Origin: Alisma plantago-aquatica
Taxonomy: Eukaryota; Streptophyta; Magnoliopsida; Alismatales; Alismataceae
DNA length: 64,000 nt
Direction of reading: 5' to 3'
Assembly (NCBI GenBank): GCA_963693085.1
Contig: OY856413.1
Location: 537,682,879-537,746,878, forward strand
In this document: piece after piece, positions 1 to 12,600 of the stretch
Numbering within the stretch: the stretch's first letter is position 1
Layout: every line of letters begins with the position of its first letter
Position numbers and translations under genes: made by a program
The notes under the pieces: model-generated
The model's input: the letters and a program-made list of their open reading frames with translations, nothing else
The model's database searches: none
What the model was told of the DNA's origin: nothing

Positions 1-2584
1 AAATCCCATCACAACCAGTCATGCTCCCGTATCCACTATGACCGTGACCTACTATTCTAGCCTGGAGGTTTTGTGAGGCTGAAGATCCTACAAATTTAGG
101 ATGGCATGGTGTCTCCCTGGATCAAAATGTGATTTGTTGTTGGAGGAGGGCTATCCACTTCGTCTAGGTCTGTAAGAATTAAGTGACAAATACTGGGGTA
201 GTTCCCTATACCTTGATGCAATCCATCAGATCCAATAGAGATAAGAAATTCTCCAAAGTACACAGGTCAGTAAACAATCTTCTACACATTAGAGTTTAGA
301 AAATGATAGATGAGAATACTATACCTAATGGCATAATATACAATAATGTTGATTAGAGTACCTTTAAGAAAAAGCATGTTAGTAGAATCTTAATTGGTAG
401 GATGTGTTATCCTAAAGCTATGATACTATTACGCATACATACACTAAACATCACTTTAGAAGGAAAAATTATCTAGGTTGTATGGTCATTTAGTTTGAAC
501 TAATTTTGCATAGGTCGGTATATAAGAGGACAATATGCAAAGACAATTTCATGCATGGTCATAATAATGGACACTACACTAATGTAGATAAAATCCTTTT
601 CTTTTTTAAATCTCATATTATTAAACTAGAAAGTATTCATAAGTACATAAGGATACACATGAAATTGACTTGAATTTTGGTATGAATAATGTAGGTCCCA
701 TGAATTATTATTAGTAATGAGAATTTGAGTCAATTAATGCATTTATGAATCTGATGAACTAATGGGATGTAACAACCACCAAAGACACATATTAAGGCCT
801 TAATGCATTAGAGGTAGAGTGGAAACATCACATAAATGAGAACCTATAATTTATAATGATATGGCTAGAATACTCCGTTGGAAAATTATAACCCTAGAAG
901 TATATGGAGAAGATGTCTAGAACAACTCTAGGGAAATGAATCAGTCACTTGAAACCAATGGACAGTCAATATAATCCACATATGTTATAAACCCTATCAA
1001 TATAGTGATACATATTGAGTCATATATCCATATAATAATATTGAAAACCCTAAAACGCAATTAGATGATAACAATTTGGATACAAGCTATGTATAGCTAT
1101 AATATGGTGTACACACATTCATTTTGGTTTTACTGACATACCTAATATACTCTTAGGGTGAAAACCTAACTTTGTTGACCAAGTATATCAACTGAGTTAG
1201 CCATTAGTCATGAGAATCAGGTATGTACATCTTCTATTTTAATTTGGGCATTATTTGACTGAAACCTACTTTTCTTTTAATGAGACATCTCTTGAACTTT
1301 AATTCCACTTGAAATTCATTTACTTGGACATTCATATCTCATGTTCCTTATTCATTATATTCATGTGGTTGATGAACTACTTTGTTTATATGGGTTCTTG
1401 GACCCCCTTGCTATGATTGCCATTTTATGAAGAATTGACTGAACTGCTAGTCTTGCCTCTCTATTTTATGCATTCTACATGTTATACTAGAATATCTAGA
1501 ATAGTGGTACTTATGTACAACCATACTTATATAGGGCGTGCATTTCCACCCGGGGTGTGCGTTTCCACCCTTATTTCTTTTAGGCCATGATCCTATGGTG
1601 TTATGGCCCTGTTTTAGGTATATTTAGTCTACAATGTTATGCATGCAAATATTTATTGTTTTAATGTGAATCTGTGGATGATTGTTATGGCAAGATACTC
1701 TTTATTATTATGCTTGTAATCTAAAATTTAATATGCCTCATTTCTTTTGTTACTTTTCTTTTGAACTTACCTAATTGTTAATAGCCCCCTTCTTGTGGGA
1801 ACATCTCTTTTTGCACTCATAACCCTATATAATGCCCAAAGTGTTTAATATATGTACATACTCAGCTCTTTACTGACCTCTATGTTATTTCCTATGTTCT
1901 GGGTGATGTTCCCTTCCATCCAGGTTTAGGTGCATTAAAAGATCAAGGTTTCTCGGAGATCATATAAATGGAATTGTACCTAAGGATAGCTTGGAATGGC
2001 TAGGTTACTCTCTACTACTGGCCTTAAGTGTAGTTAGTTCAAGATTTTGTAATATCACCTTTTATGGTGGTGAGCAATTGTATAATGATACACATTGTAA
2101 CTTTGTAATAGTTTTGTTTCCGTTTCTTATTCATCATCATGCTCTGTAATTTATACCATTTGAGAAATGAATGAAATTCCTCCTTCCCTTCTTACCCTTT
2201 TGGTATGTATGGGATTGGATGGACTTATTCTTCAATTTCAATGAAGAGTGGATCCCCTGTCAGGTCCCACTCTTTACATAATGGGCCAAGTTGTGCTGGG
2301 TCTCGCTGGGTCATGGGTCAAGTGGGTCTATTTGCCATCCCTAGTTCCAGTACCCTGCGGGTGGTAATGTCATCGGGGAAACGATGACCCGTGATTCTTG
2401 ATATCCCTATCATGTTTCCAAACAAGACTTCAGTTCTATTTCCTCTATTTGCCCCACCATGTGTAGAAAACATCAAGTATAGAAACTACAGCCCCACCAT
2501 GTGAAGCTCACGCTTCCTAGGGCATGCGGTGGTCCAAGTTGTGTGTGGGTCAAATGATACAGGGAGATGGATAGAGCGTGCGCT
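1..2584. other. AT-rich non-coding stretch, possible decayed LTR fragment
   Basis: I see no gene here; the only open frames are short and have no recognisable domain. The part around 1840-1960 resembles in style the 3' ends of the long gypsy LTRs elsewhere in the window, with a cue for transcription end followed by a short GC-richer tract, so it may be part of another plus-strand LTR. A TATA-like stretch lies near 520. Neither end of such an LTR is visible. The 60-residue open frame at 2205-2387 shows no family resemblance. Confidence 0.3.
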
Positions 2585-3082
2585 TGCGCAACAGTTCCTA
2601 TTAATGGAAGACATTCTCCAAAATCCACAAGCTACAAGTTCGAGCCCGTGGGCATGGCGCATGCGTACGTACATGCATGTGTGTTGTGGTCATCATACCC
2701 ACGAAGGAAGTGAGCATACCCTCCTCCTAGGCAGTGGCGTAGCCACATGCAGGCCTGGGTAGGCACATGCCCTACCCCTGAATTTTAATGGAAATTAATC
2801 TTTGTGCCCTACTCAATATCTTAACATATGTATCTAAGTGAATGGTGCCCCCCTTATGTAAAATTGTTGGCTCCTCCACTGCTCCTAGGACAGTTGGATA
2901 CTAGTATCACATGTGATCCTACATATAAGGACCAAAAAAGTTTTAGGAGTGAGCAATGTGGGATAAAACTTCTTTCTCATTTTCACTAGAGATAAAACTA
3001 CATCTCTCTCACATGTACTAGTGGCACTACATTGGGCTTAACTCATGCTATAGACATGAAATTTGCAGTTATATATCTAACA
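2585..3082 (-). repeat. 3' LTR of the copia element (left copy), carrying a MITE
   Basis: It aligns with 13115-13429; both share the passage around 'acatataagga' and 'ttttaggagtgagcaatg' and finish with 'atatatctaa'. On the minus strand it starts TGTTAG, directly after a purine-rich tract. Without the 150-bp MITE and its 8-bp duplication it is about 340 bases. The outer left edge near 2585 is set only by where similarity to the other copy fades. Confidence 0.8.
2732..2881. mobile_element. hAT-type MITE, 150 bp
   Basis: The element starts CAGTGGCGTAGCCA and ends TGGCTCCTCCACTG, giving 14-base terminal inverted repeats that match at about 11 positions. It is flanked by a perfect 8-base direct repeat CTCCTAGG at 2724-2731 and 2882-2889. 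An 8-bp duplication with CAGTGG-like ends is typical of the hAT superfamily. It has no coding capacity, so it is non-autonomous. The partner LTR at 13115-13429 lacks it, so it arrived after the copia element had inserted. Confidence 0.88.
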
Positions 3083-3093
3083 ATCCCCCACAA
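3083..3093 (-). other. Polypurine tract of the copia element
   Basis: On the minus strand a purine-rich run with five G residues directly precedes the LTR start TGTTAG. This is the expected position and composition of the plus-strand primer for reverse transcription in LTR retrotransposons. Confidence 0.6.
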
Positions 3094-3616
3094 AGTCTAA
3101 TGTGTAATGTACTCTATCATTCAATCCTCCATACTGTGCTTTCAGCAGATACCTTTCGGTTTGAATCTACCTGAGTTATCTAATTATGACCCCCGCAGGA
3201 ACTAGGTGAACAAAAGTCTTGAACCTAAATAGTGGGTGGAAGAGTATATGTTGGTAACAACACAATAAAGACATGGTAGAAAAGAAAATAATACATTAAA
3301 GTTATGCATACAAAATTTTATGTCATGATTGATGACATAGAACAACTCAATTCTCCTGTTGCGGCCTACACAACATCAATCATTTAGTTGGAGTCTCCAA
3401 AGATGTACTGCTAACATCATGTCCTAAGATTTGACACCATTCAGAGACTAATCTCTTACTTACTTGTAATCATGACACTAACAGGTTTCCCAGGGGATAA
3501 ATACACAAATGCATGAAGCATCAAAGGTAATTACATAGTGTCATCCAATTCACCCGAAAATTTGTTATTACCACATTGAACTCAATTTGTGGGATCTCCT
3601 CTGTTGGGTTGGGTTG

Positions 3617-4790
3617 CTACTGCCGATGAATAATGAGGGGTTTAAGTCTCATCTCCAACTTGGATTTTTTCACTAAAGCTAGAGTAAGACCTTTAGTGAA
3701 AGGATCAACTGTATTTTCTTTGGTACCGACATAGTCCACAGCTAAGACCCCATTAGACACTAACTCCCTTACAGACTTGAGTCTGACTTGGATGTGTCTA
3801 CGTTATTTTTTATTGTACTTGTGACTTTTTAGTTTAGCAATAGTTGTAGTGCTATCACAGTGAATTGAAATTGCAGGAAGCAGTTTCTTTACCATAGGTA
3901 AACTGGACATAAGTCTATGTAGTCATTCAACTTCCAATCTAGTTTCATCTAAAGCACACAACTCTGCCTCAAAAGTAGACAATATGGTATGTTTCTTAGA
4001 CCTACAAGAAACAAGTCCTTCTCCTAATAGGAATACAATCTTGAGACACCATTACTCCCATAGTTGATGGCAATCCAGCTTGTATCACTATATCCTTCAA
4101 CTACAGAAGGATATTTGCCATAATGCAGCCCAAGGAAACAAGTCCCCTTGATATACCTCAAAACTATGTCAAGAGCATTCCAATGGATCTTGTCGGGACA
4201 ACTGGTATATCTACTTAACTTGCTCATGACATACACAATGTCTAGACATGTGCAGTTCATAATATACATCAAACTTAATATGAGAGTATCTTAATTGAGA
4301 CACTAGAACCCCAGTCTCATTCTTGAATAAGGGCTTGGATGAATCATATGGAGTCTTAACAGGTTTACGTAATGTATACTCAAACCTCTCCAGTATCTTC
4401 TCAACATAATGAGACTGAGAGATAATTCAGTAGACCTTATGATTTTAAGCCCTAAAATTACATCATCGACTCCCATATCTTTCATCTCAAACTTGCTACA
4501 CAAGAATGTCTTTGTCTCATTTACTACTTTCATATCGGAACCAAAAAGCAGGATATCATCGACATATAAGCATAGAAAAATGAATCCATCATTGACGATT
4601 TTGCAGTAGAGACACTTATCAAATTCATTAAGAACAAAGCCAAAGGATGATATCACATAATCAAACTTCTCATGCCATTTCTTAGGGATTGTTTCAAGCC
4701 ATATAATGACTTAACAAGTTTACATACTTTGAACTCATTCCCATGACCCACAAATCCCTCAGGTTGTTCCATATATATCTCTTCCTGAAG
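3617..4790 (-). pseudogene. Copia RNase H and C-terminal reverse transcriptase, broken
   Basis: Minus-strand pieces at 4303-4656 and 4024-4272 encode the second half of a copia reverse transcriptase, with the catalytic YVDDILL motif near the start of the first piece. They are followed by RNase H sequence that ends around 3617 with a typical copia C-terminus (reading FTKGL, then a run of basic residues). The parts lie in different frames with stops between them. In the complete element this would make the minus- and plus-strand DNA and remove the RNA template. The N-terminal half is at 9805-10250, on the far side of the inserted solo LTR. Confidence 0.85.
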
Positions 4791-6018
4791 ATCACTGTAA
4801 CATCCCTGACATGGGTTATGAGTTAACCCTAGGTGTTTCGCCTAAATATGTAATTAAATCTTTGTGATTAACTCTTAGCATGTAATTAAGTTTCTCAGAA
4901 ACATATATTTCAGTATTTGCTCCTTTTTATTTAAAGTTGTAGCATTGTTTTGATATACAGGGACCTATGTGCAATTTACCCAGTTAAAAGGGTTAGCTTG
5001 CAATTTGCACATGTTGAGATATTCCTCTGATGTTGAGACATCATGAGAATCTTTTTGGTAAAGTTTGAGGGATTTCCCAAGCTAGGGCACCAAGGTGCAG
5101 CTGTGGAAGCAATCCCGGTGCTTGAAACCCTAATTTGGGGTAAAATGCAATTTACCCAAATTAAGGGATGCAAATTGTGAAATATGTCATCTAATGTATT
5201 TTTTTTTAGACTCTTGCCATCATTAAGAGGAGAAATGATGAGGGAGTCACCTCAATTGAGTTATCAAGTTATGAAATATGCCTTGTGATTGAATAATCAG
5301 GGTATATGTGCAATATCTCTTTATGTATGTACCTTATTATTAGATTGTTCTTCTTTGCCTTCTTTTTCTAGACCTTAAGATAAGGTTTGTACTTATAATA
5401 AAAATGAAGGGACGAGCAAGTAATGAAGGAAGGACTTAATTGGAATTATGGGGAAACTTATGGGCCTTTAATGAAACATCACCCAAGTATATGTATACTT
5501 CACCTCTCAAGCAAAGGAACTTTTCCTTCGTGCATATCACTGTTTCCTCTTTGCTTGGCCGACTAAGGACTGTCTTGGAGCTCAAGAGGAACGACCAAGG
5601 GTGCAAGGTAGGTTTGAATCTCTCTTCTTGCCTAATTCCATAGTTAGAACTCGAATTCAAGGTCAATTTGGTGGCTAATTCTCGAAACCCTATCTTTCTA
5701 GCCATCTCTTTTCGTCTTTCCTTGGAGTTTGCACCTTGGCCAACCTGTGGGAACTCAAGGACGCCATTAGAGCTTGGAGCATGAAATCTTGGAGCTCAAG
5801 GAGCAAGCTTTAGGCGGGTTTTATAACTCTAAACCCATGCTTTACTATATACATCTCTCATATGCGGTTAGATGATAGTTCTTCATGTTTCCCTACTTTT
5901 CCCTGTTATTTTGCAAGCACATCCATGGGATATTCGTACTGTTCTTGAGCTAGGAGATGAAGGCGTGATTTCCAAGAAAAACCCACCGCTTTGCACTTGC
6001 TTAAACGGTCTCACCAGT

Positions 6019-7600
6019 TTGCTCTCTCGGTCTCAAGACCGCGAGGTGAGCAAACGGTCTCGAGACCGCGACAGGGCAAACGGTCTCCAAGACCGTTTGG
6101 CCCCGTTGACCGAGCATGGACCGTATAAGAAATCTGTTCCTAATTATATAGTCTAATCACCCTCAAACTTTGGGAGGCTAACTCCAAAGGAATCGGGAGA
6201 TATAACCTTTTTAAGTAACAACTTTAAATGAATTTATTCCTGATTCTCAAACGGTCTGAAATTGCCTTTTTGGGCAAACGGTCTCAAGACCGTGTAAGGT
6301 CGTTGACCAGGCGTTGACCGTATGAGATTACTGTTCAAAATAATGTTAATTAACAACTCACCAAGTTTTATGGTCTAATTCCAAACGGGATAAGAGTTGA
6401 AGGGTGAATACTAGGGCTAACCCTAGATGAAATCAGTACTGAAATTATGGTGACCTAATTAGGGTTTTTAGGGTTGATTGACCTAAACGGTCTCAAGACC
6501 GTTTAGGGGTCACCCAAACGGTCTCAAGACCGCGAGGGCAATCAACCATGACCGTTTGGAGGTCTGGGGTCAAGATTAGTTGACCAATTGAAGGTACAAT
6601 TACACCAAATTACATTGCAATTAAAGTATTGATATAATCATCAACTCAATTTGTTCAACCTTGTTGAATTTCCACTAGAATCCAAAATTGGATGGGCAAA
6701 TGGTCTCAAGACCGTTTGGAACTCATCCAAACGGTCTCAAGACCGAGAGGACAATCACCCAAGACCGTTTGAAGGTCTAGGGTTAAGTAATTTGACCAAT
6801 TGAGGACCTAATTACAAATAAGTTATCAAATTGATTAAAATACTGATTTGGTGACTCAATCATGGTTCAACCTCTATCAAATCACCTTAGACTTTGATGC
6901 AATCTTGGGAAAACGGTATAAAGACCATGTGGGGTCCACCCACATGACCTCAAGACCGTTTGGGCCAAGTTTGGGCCCATTTGGAGCTCAATTGAAGGGT
7001 TCAACCTTGTGTTAGTGCACATTGTTGAGTGTTGATGGGTGAACATTGATAGACCCTAATTGAATCGTTTTCAACCCTAATTGGTCAACAATTGAGGGTC
7101 AATTGAATGACCAAGTGGTCAAGAAAAATATTAATTGATCCAATTCATAAGTGGTCAACATAGCTTTGACCTTTTGAGGGCTTCAACGTCGGTTGACATC
7201 ATCAGTTGTATCATTGATCTTGTTGAGGGTCCAAGTGGCTGAGACCATGTGAGCCTCGCGGTCTCAAGACCGTGAGAGGGCTCGCGGTCTCAAGACCGTG
7301 AGGGGGCTCACGGTCTCAAGACCGAGAGGGGGCTCATGGTCTCAAGACCGCGAGGGGCCTCGCGGTCCTGAGGTCAAGGTGAGCAAACGGTCTACATAGC
7401 CTTCGCGATCTTGACATCAACTTGAGGCTCGCGGTCTTGGAATAGTTTGAAAGGGCTCGCGGTCTTGAAGTTAGATGAGAGGGCTCGCGGTCTTGAAACG
7501 TCAAAATTGAGCAAACGGTCAACACACCCTCGCGGTCTTGGAAGTCAAAATTGACTAAACGGTCAACACTTTCAAACGATCTCAAACCAATTGGAGATTG
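6019..7600. repeat. Dispersed palindromic motif CGGTCTCAAGACCG inside the solo LTR
   Basis: The 14-base core, palindromic except at its centre, recurs at 6028, 6279, 6488, 6519, 6732, 7259, 7285 and 7311. T-initial versions are at 6701 and 7337, and variants at 6055 (CTCGAG centre) and 6081 (one extra C). Half-motifs such as CGGTCTTG and AGACCGTTTG continue to about 7600. Flanks are often AAA before and TTT after, which extends the dyad. No coding function is visible. Confidence 0.9.
7259..7350. repeat. 26-bp tandem array of the GGTCTCAAGACC motif
   Basis: Four copies of the palindromic core start at 7259, 7285, 7311 and 7337, exactly 26 bases apart, separated by GAG/GGG-rich spacers. This is the densest part of the motif field in the 5-kb solo LTR. 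Confidence 0.9.
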
Positions 7601-7909
7601 ATGGTTGAGATCGATCAATATAATTCAAGGTTGATTTCTTTCAATCAATTGATGATATAAATGGTTCAATGTTGCCCTAATCAAACCCTAATGATAACCT
7701 AGGATATTAAGGAGTTAATGGACTAAGGTTTTGACCATGACGATGATCAATGGGGTGAATTACCAAAATACCCCTGAAGGGTAAATTAAGTAATACCTTG
7801 ATCAAATCAAACCCTAATCGCATGATGGTGATGTTTTGGGCTATGATAGCCTATGATGACTTAATCCAACCTGATTTAGAGTGATGTTGACATCACCTAA
7901 CATTATGAT

Positions 7910-7960
7910 GAGAGAGAAAGTACTTCTAGAGAGAGAAAGTACTTCTAGAGAGAGAAAGTA
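7910..7960. repeat. 19-bp tandem repeat, nearly three copies
   Basis: A 19-base unit built on GAGAGAGAAAG and TACTTCTA is repeated at 7910, 7929 and 7948, the last copy partial. It lies inside the solo LTR. Confidence 0.85.
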
Positions 7961-8813
7961 CCCTTTTCAGGTGAAAACTCAATTAAAGCATCTCCAATGC
8001 ACAGGAATGAGCATAATTAGGGTATGATCCACCTGTGTGAGATCATAGAAACCCTAATTATGATAAATGATGAACCTTTAACTAATATAAGAGCATCAAT
8101 GAAGATGTTACTCATACATGATGATGTTATGAGTTCAATTCACCTTAATGTGAATAGTAAACCCTAATTCAAGGGTAATGGCATGCTTTTGAGTATTAAA
8201 CTCTATTTGATGTGAATTAGAGATTTAACTCTTATGACAAGAGTAGGAAGTATATTCCTTATTTTTGTATTACCTTTATCAGTTGTATTAACCATGCAGA
8301 TTCTGATATGAAGGTAATCATATCCAGGTATGGATGTTGATGTTATATTCATTAAAGGCATGTTGTTAGCCTTATGAATAAGTAAAGTAATCTGATGCCT
8401 TGTTAGTGGCATCCTATGCTGATAATGGGCTGTGAGAGCCATGAATACCATCAAGGTCATTCCTTAGAGATGACTTGTGATGAGGATAATGAGAAATGAT
8501 GATTGATATGAGTTAGGCCTGTTACATTTAGTATTCTTCTTTTATAGCTGCTATACTACTGTTATTGTTTGGAGAACAATGTATGTTGTTAAAGAATACT
8601 GAATGCACCTAACTAATGAAGTATAATGTAGAGCCCTAATCATAGATCCATCATTGTCAGAGATTAAGTGATGGTGAAACAGGTTTTCCTCAGGGAACTC
8701 CTGGAGCACATACTTTTGAGTATGTGGGGTATATGGATGTGTAGAACCTTACATCCTAGTGTAGGAAAGTGATGTAGATGTGTAATCCATCCATCCTTCA
8801 CTATAATTCCATA

Positions 8814-8925
8814 CCGTATCAGTGGTAGGTAAACATGAAACCTCCTGATGACGAAGAAAGCACAGATATCCGTATCAGTGGTAGGTAAATATGAAACCTC
8901 CTGATGACGAAGAGAGTACAGAACG
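8814..8925. repeat. 56-bp tandem duplication in the solo LTR
   Basis: Two direct copies start CCGTATCAGTGG at 8814 and 8870 and differ at only a few positions (for example AAACATG versus AAATATG). The short period and high identity point to a local slippage duplication. Confidence 0.85.
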
Positions 8926-9804
8926 CCACTGTGACTCTAGAATAGCGAAGGACCAGTTTACCCTGGTGAGCTATAGTAGTAGAGACATGAGATGTCCTAC
9001 AAGTGATCCTCTTACTGACTGAGGAAGGTGAAGGTCATGAGAATCCGGCTCTCTTAATGACCTATGTATGATACTGATGTGACTTCTCAGCGATCAGTTG
9101 GAGTATGAGTGGTATGCCTCATCTCCACAGGGCATAATGTTGTTTGTAAAACATAATCAACCATGTAGTATAACTTGTTAGAGATGACTCCAAGTTAGTT
9201 GATTGATGTTACATTGCTATAGTGTTTATATTCTCCATATCTCCTAAGTTGTAGCGATCTTGTTATACCTGCAACTGTTATAGAATACTTTGAAGGTTTT
9301 ACTACTTAAGATATTCTTTGATGTTATAATAAAGCTTCTGGCGAAGAGTTATAACTCTCGCTGGGACAATTATGTATAATTGTCTCACCCCGTAGACTTC
9401 AACTTTTTAGGTGGACGTCGGAGACAAAGGAACCAGCCTACAGGTGACCAGTCTCAGCAACAGCAGCACCAGGAGCAGTAGTAGAATCTCAGGTGGAGAT
9501 TATCCTGCCATATGGTGTAGTTAGAGTTAGTCCTATGTGTCCTCTGTACTCTCAGGTCTTGGAGTCTTGTGTTATGTGATCTTGAGATTTTGTATCTTGA
9601 TGTATATAATTACTCAAGAAGTAATTATCATGAGATGTAAAACAGTTTATCTCTCTTTAGGGAAGAAGCTTTTATGGATCCAAGCTCTTGTCTCGAAAAG
9701 TTTTAATTTCCCGCGATTTTTGTCTTCCGCTGATTACCGATTCGCTTCCGCTAAGTTTTTAATCGTGTTTATGTCATGGTTTGGAAATCAGAGCCCACAA
9801 TCAC

Positions 9805-11650
9805 TATGTAAGAATACAATCTTCACATCTATCTGATAGATATAGAAATTAAAAATGGAAGCCAATGATATAAGCACTCAAATTGTGGTCATACGAAAAA
9901 TAGGAGAATATGTATCAAAATAATATATTCCTTCACTCTATGTGTAACCCTTGGAAACTAAACTAGCCTTATACTTATTGATTGCCCCATATGCATTAAG
10001 TTTCTTCCTAAAGGCCCATTTGCATCCAACTGCAGAACAATCAAGAGGCAAATCCACCAATTCCCAAGTTTCATTATAGAGAATTGATTGGATTTCATCA
10101 TTAACGACTTCTTTTCAAAACTTAGCTTCTGGAGATTCCATAGCTTGTTTGAAAGTTACATGATCCTCTTTAACATTATAAGTGAGAAACTCACTTCCAA
10201 AGTCCTTAGATGTCTTAGGCTATTTACTTCTCTTTGGTTCAACTATTTCTTTCAAATCATCAGACTCAGAAATAGCTTGTTCTGAGTCACCCCCACATTT
10301 GTCATCATTTCCACGTGCTCGAGAATGGAACATGTGGTGAATAAATCCTCTTGAGATACTTCATTGGACATACCAAATTTCATGGAAAATACATCCTCAA
10401 AGAATGTAGCATCACGTAATTCCACAATTATATTGACCTCAATGTCTGAGATATCAGATTTTACAATCAAGAATCTATAGGCATAACTTGTCTCTACATA
10501 CCCCAAGAATATGTCATCAACCATTTTCGGCCTCAATTTCTTCCTTTTGTGTTCAGGAACAAGTACCTTAGAAAGGCACCCCCACACTCAAAGATATTTG
10601 ACACTAGATTTTCTTCCTCTCCATAACTCAAATGGACTACTCTCTACATATTTATGGGGAACCCTATTCAGAATATGACAAGTTGTATTCAAACCCCCCC
10701 CCACGTGAAGTTGGGTAGACTTGAGGTTTGGAGTAAATAATTTATCATATATATATAAGTGTTCACTTTTTACGTTCATCTATCCCATTATATTGTGGTG
10801 AATACGGAGCGGTAACCTCATGAACTATACCATGTAATTGACAAAATTCCAAAAGTAAATTCAAGGTATATTCTCCTCCCCTATCAGACCTTAATCACTT
10901 AAGTATTTTGTCGGCTTGAGTTTCAACTTCTTTCTTATAAATTTTAAATTATCCAATGTCTCATATTTACTTCTAAGCAAAAAGATATAACAATATCTAC
11001 TAGCATCGTCAATAAAAGTTATAAAAAATGCTTTTTATCCTTTGTACTAATTCCATTAAATTCATAGATATATGTATGCACTAAATCCAATATTTTTGAA
11101 TTCCTATTTATAGAATGAAAAGGTGTACTAGATAATTTATCTTGCACACATATTTCACATTTATTATTGCTAATTTTATATTTAGGGATTAAATTCAGAT
11201 TCATCATACATTTTATTGAGACAACATTCACATGTCTCAAACGTGCATGCCAAACATCAGATGATACAAGATTCATGCATAAATAACTATTATCATTCAA
11301 ATTTAAAACATAATTTGAAACAGGTTCAACAAGAATCTTAAACAAGTTCTCCATATCATAAACATACCCCTTGACAAAAATAAAGAATCTTGAAAGCGAG
11401 TAATAATAGCCTTATTACATTTACAATCTATTCTAAAACCATCTCTAATTAAAATTGCGCCACTAATAATGTTGCGTCGTATTGATGGAACATGTCTGAC
11501 TCTATGAAGCATCAGAACCTTTCCTGAAGGAAACTTCAAGTCCACCCATCCTTCGCCTTTGACTTCTATAGCACTAGAATCACCCAAAGTCACAGATCGA
11601 CCTTTAGAGGCCTGATAAGACACAAACATGGACTTGTCAGTATACACATA
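9805..11650 (-). pseudogene. Copia protease-integrase and N-terminal reverse transcriptase, broken
   Basis: On the minus strand 11303-11647 resembles the copia protease region. 11019-11354 holds the GAG-pre-integrase signature (HARLRHVN) and part of the zinc-binding segment. 10588-10779 and 10252-10587 are integrase core and C-terminal segments, the latter with the copia-typical PKMVDDIFLGY. 9805-10250 is the start of the reverse transcriptase. In an active copy these would process the polyprotein, insert the cDNA and copy the RNA. Frame changes and stops separate the pieces, and the reverse transcriptase is cut off at 9804 by the solo LTR. Confidence 0.85.
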
Positions 11651-11674
11651 TACATTAACCCCAATGTCTATAAT

Positions 11675-12600
11675 CTAATATAGTGGTTCCAAAATAGAAA
11701 AAACTTCAGGTTTTATAGATACGTACCCATCATTGAGGTTCAAGGGTGCAATCATCATGTTGACCACAACCTCCTCAGTTGCAGATGTAACAACTTTCTT
11801 GGCCTTCTTTAAAGGACAATCCTTATTCCAATGGCTAACTTGTCCACAAGTCCAACAAGATTTGTTCTTCGATTTCTTTTGGATCTTGGCCTTAGGTTTA
11901 AGTGAATTCTTAGATTTCTTATCATTATTCTTAGCAGTGGTAAAATTAACAATCACATTAACATCAGTGGGTACTTTGATAGTCTTCTCTTTTATATGCT
12001 CTTCCTGAAAATTTATGTCCATCATGAGATCATTCATTGACATGTCTCCTTTGTGGTGCTTATGAGTCATGCCAAACGACTCCCAAGATTTTGGAAATTT
12101 CTCAATGATTGACATAACAACAAACTTCTCAAGAAGTTTCATGCCCGCATCAACGAGCTCTTGCACCAAGAGTTGAAAATCGTGTGTTTGATCAGAAACA
12201 GATTAACCCTCAGACATATAAAACTTAAGAAATTTTGAAACACAATTTTTTTTTCAGTTCTTTGATTCTCAATATTGTATTTCTTTTCGAGTTGGCTTCC
12301 ACAAAACCTTAGATGTAGTAAGAGGTGGCTTTGAGTATGAGTCATATAATTTGTTCTTTAACAAAAATAGAATCAACCATCGACATGTCTTATCACCCTC
12401 TTCCAAGTTGCAATTATATTAGCATTATCTAAAATAGTTTCATCAGTTTTGGGTTCCTCTTCTTCTAAAATATTGATCATACCCTACCATGTTAAGCCAA
12501 ATTTACATCCTACTTTGCCAACGAGTAAAATAAGTTTCAGTAAATTTTTCAGGCATACTAGACGTATCAATTTTCATGTCGGAACCAACTATAGTTGACT
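11675..12600 (-). pseudogene. Copia gag with CCHC zinc knuckle, broken
   Basis: The minus-strand frame 11675-12169 (164 codons) carries a knuckle reading CWTCGQVSHWNKDC, the CX2CX4HX4C pattern of retroelement nucleocapsid, followed by a basic stretch. Upstream, to about 12600, gag-like sequence continues in other frames with stops. Gag would form the virus-like particle that houses reverse transcription. It lies at the 5' end of the minus-strand element, as expected. Its start codon is not identifiable because of the frame breaks. Confidence 0.8.

Larger units (their letters stand above)
4796..9799 (+). mobile_element. Giant solo LTR, 5,004 bp, with ATCAC target duplication
   Basis: It starts TGTAACATCC and ends GAGCCCACA, so it has the TG...CA ends of an LTR, and it is flanked by ATCAC at 4791-4795 and 9800-9804. 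It splits a copia reverse transcriptase exactly: the copia frame continues if one ATCAC copy is discounted. There is no internal domain, primer site or second LTR, so it is a solo LTR, the usual product of recombination between the two LTRs of one element. The plus orientation is inferred from the 3' part near 9380-9480, which resembles the R-U5 style of plant chromovirus LTRs. The parent is probably a Ty3/gypsy chromovirus, but no internal copy is present here to confirm it. Confidence 0.88.

Noticed and set aside
2205..2387. Short plus-strand open frame of 60 codons
   Set aside because: No start context, no family resemblance, and it borders repeats.
7259..7350. CRISPR-like array (regular repeats and spacers)
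   Set aside because: Units are 26 bases with spacers of only about 12 bases that resemble each other, in a plant LTR.
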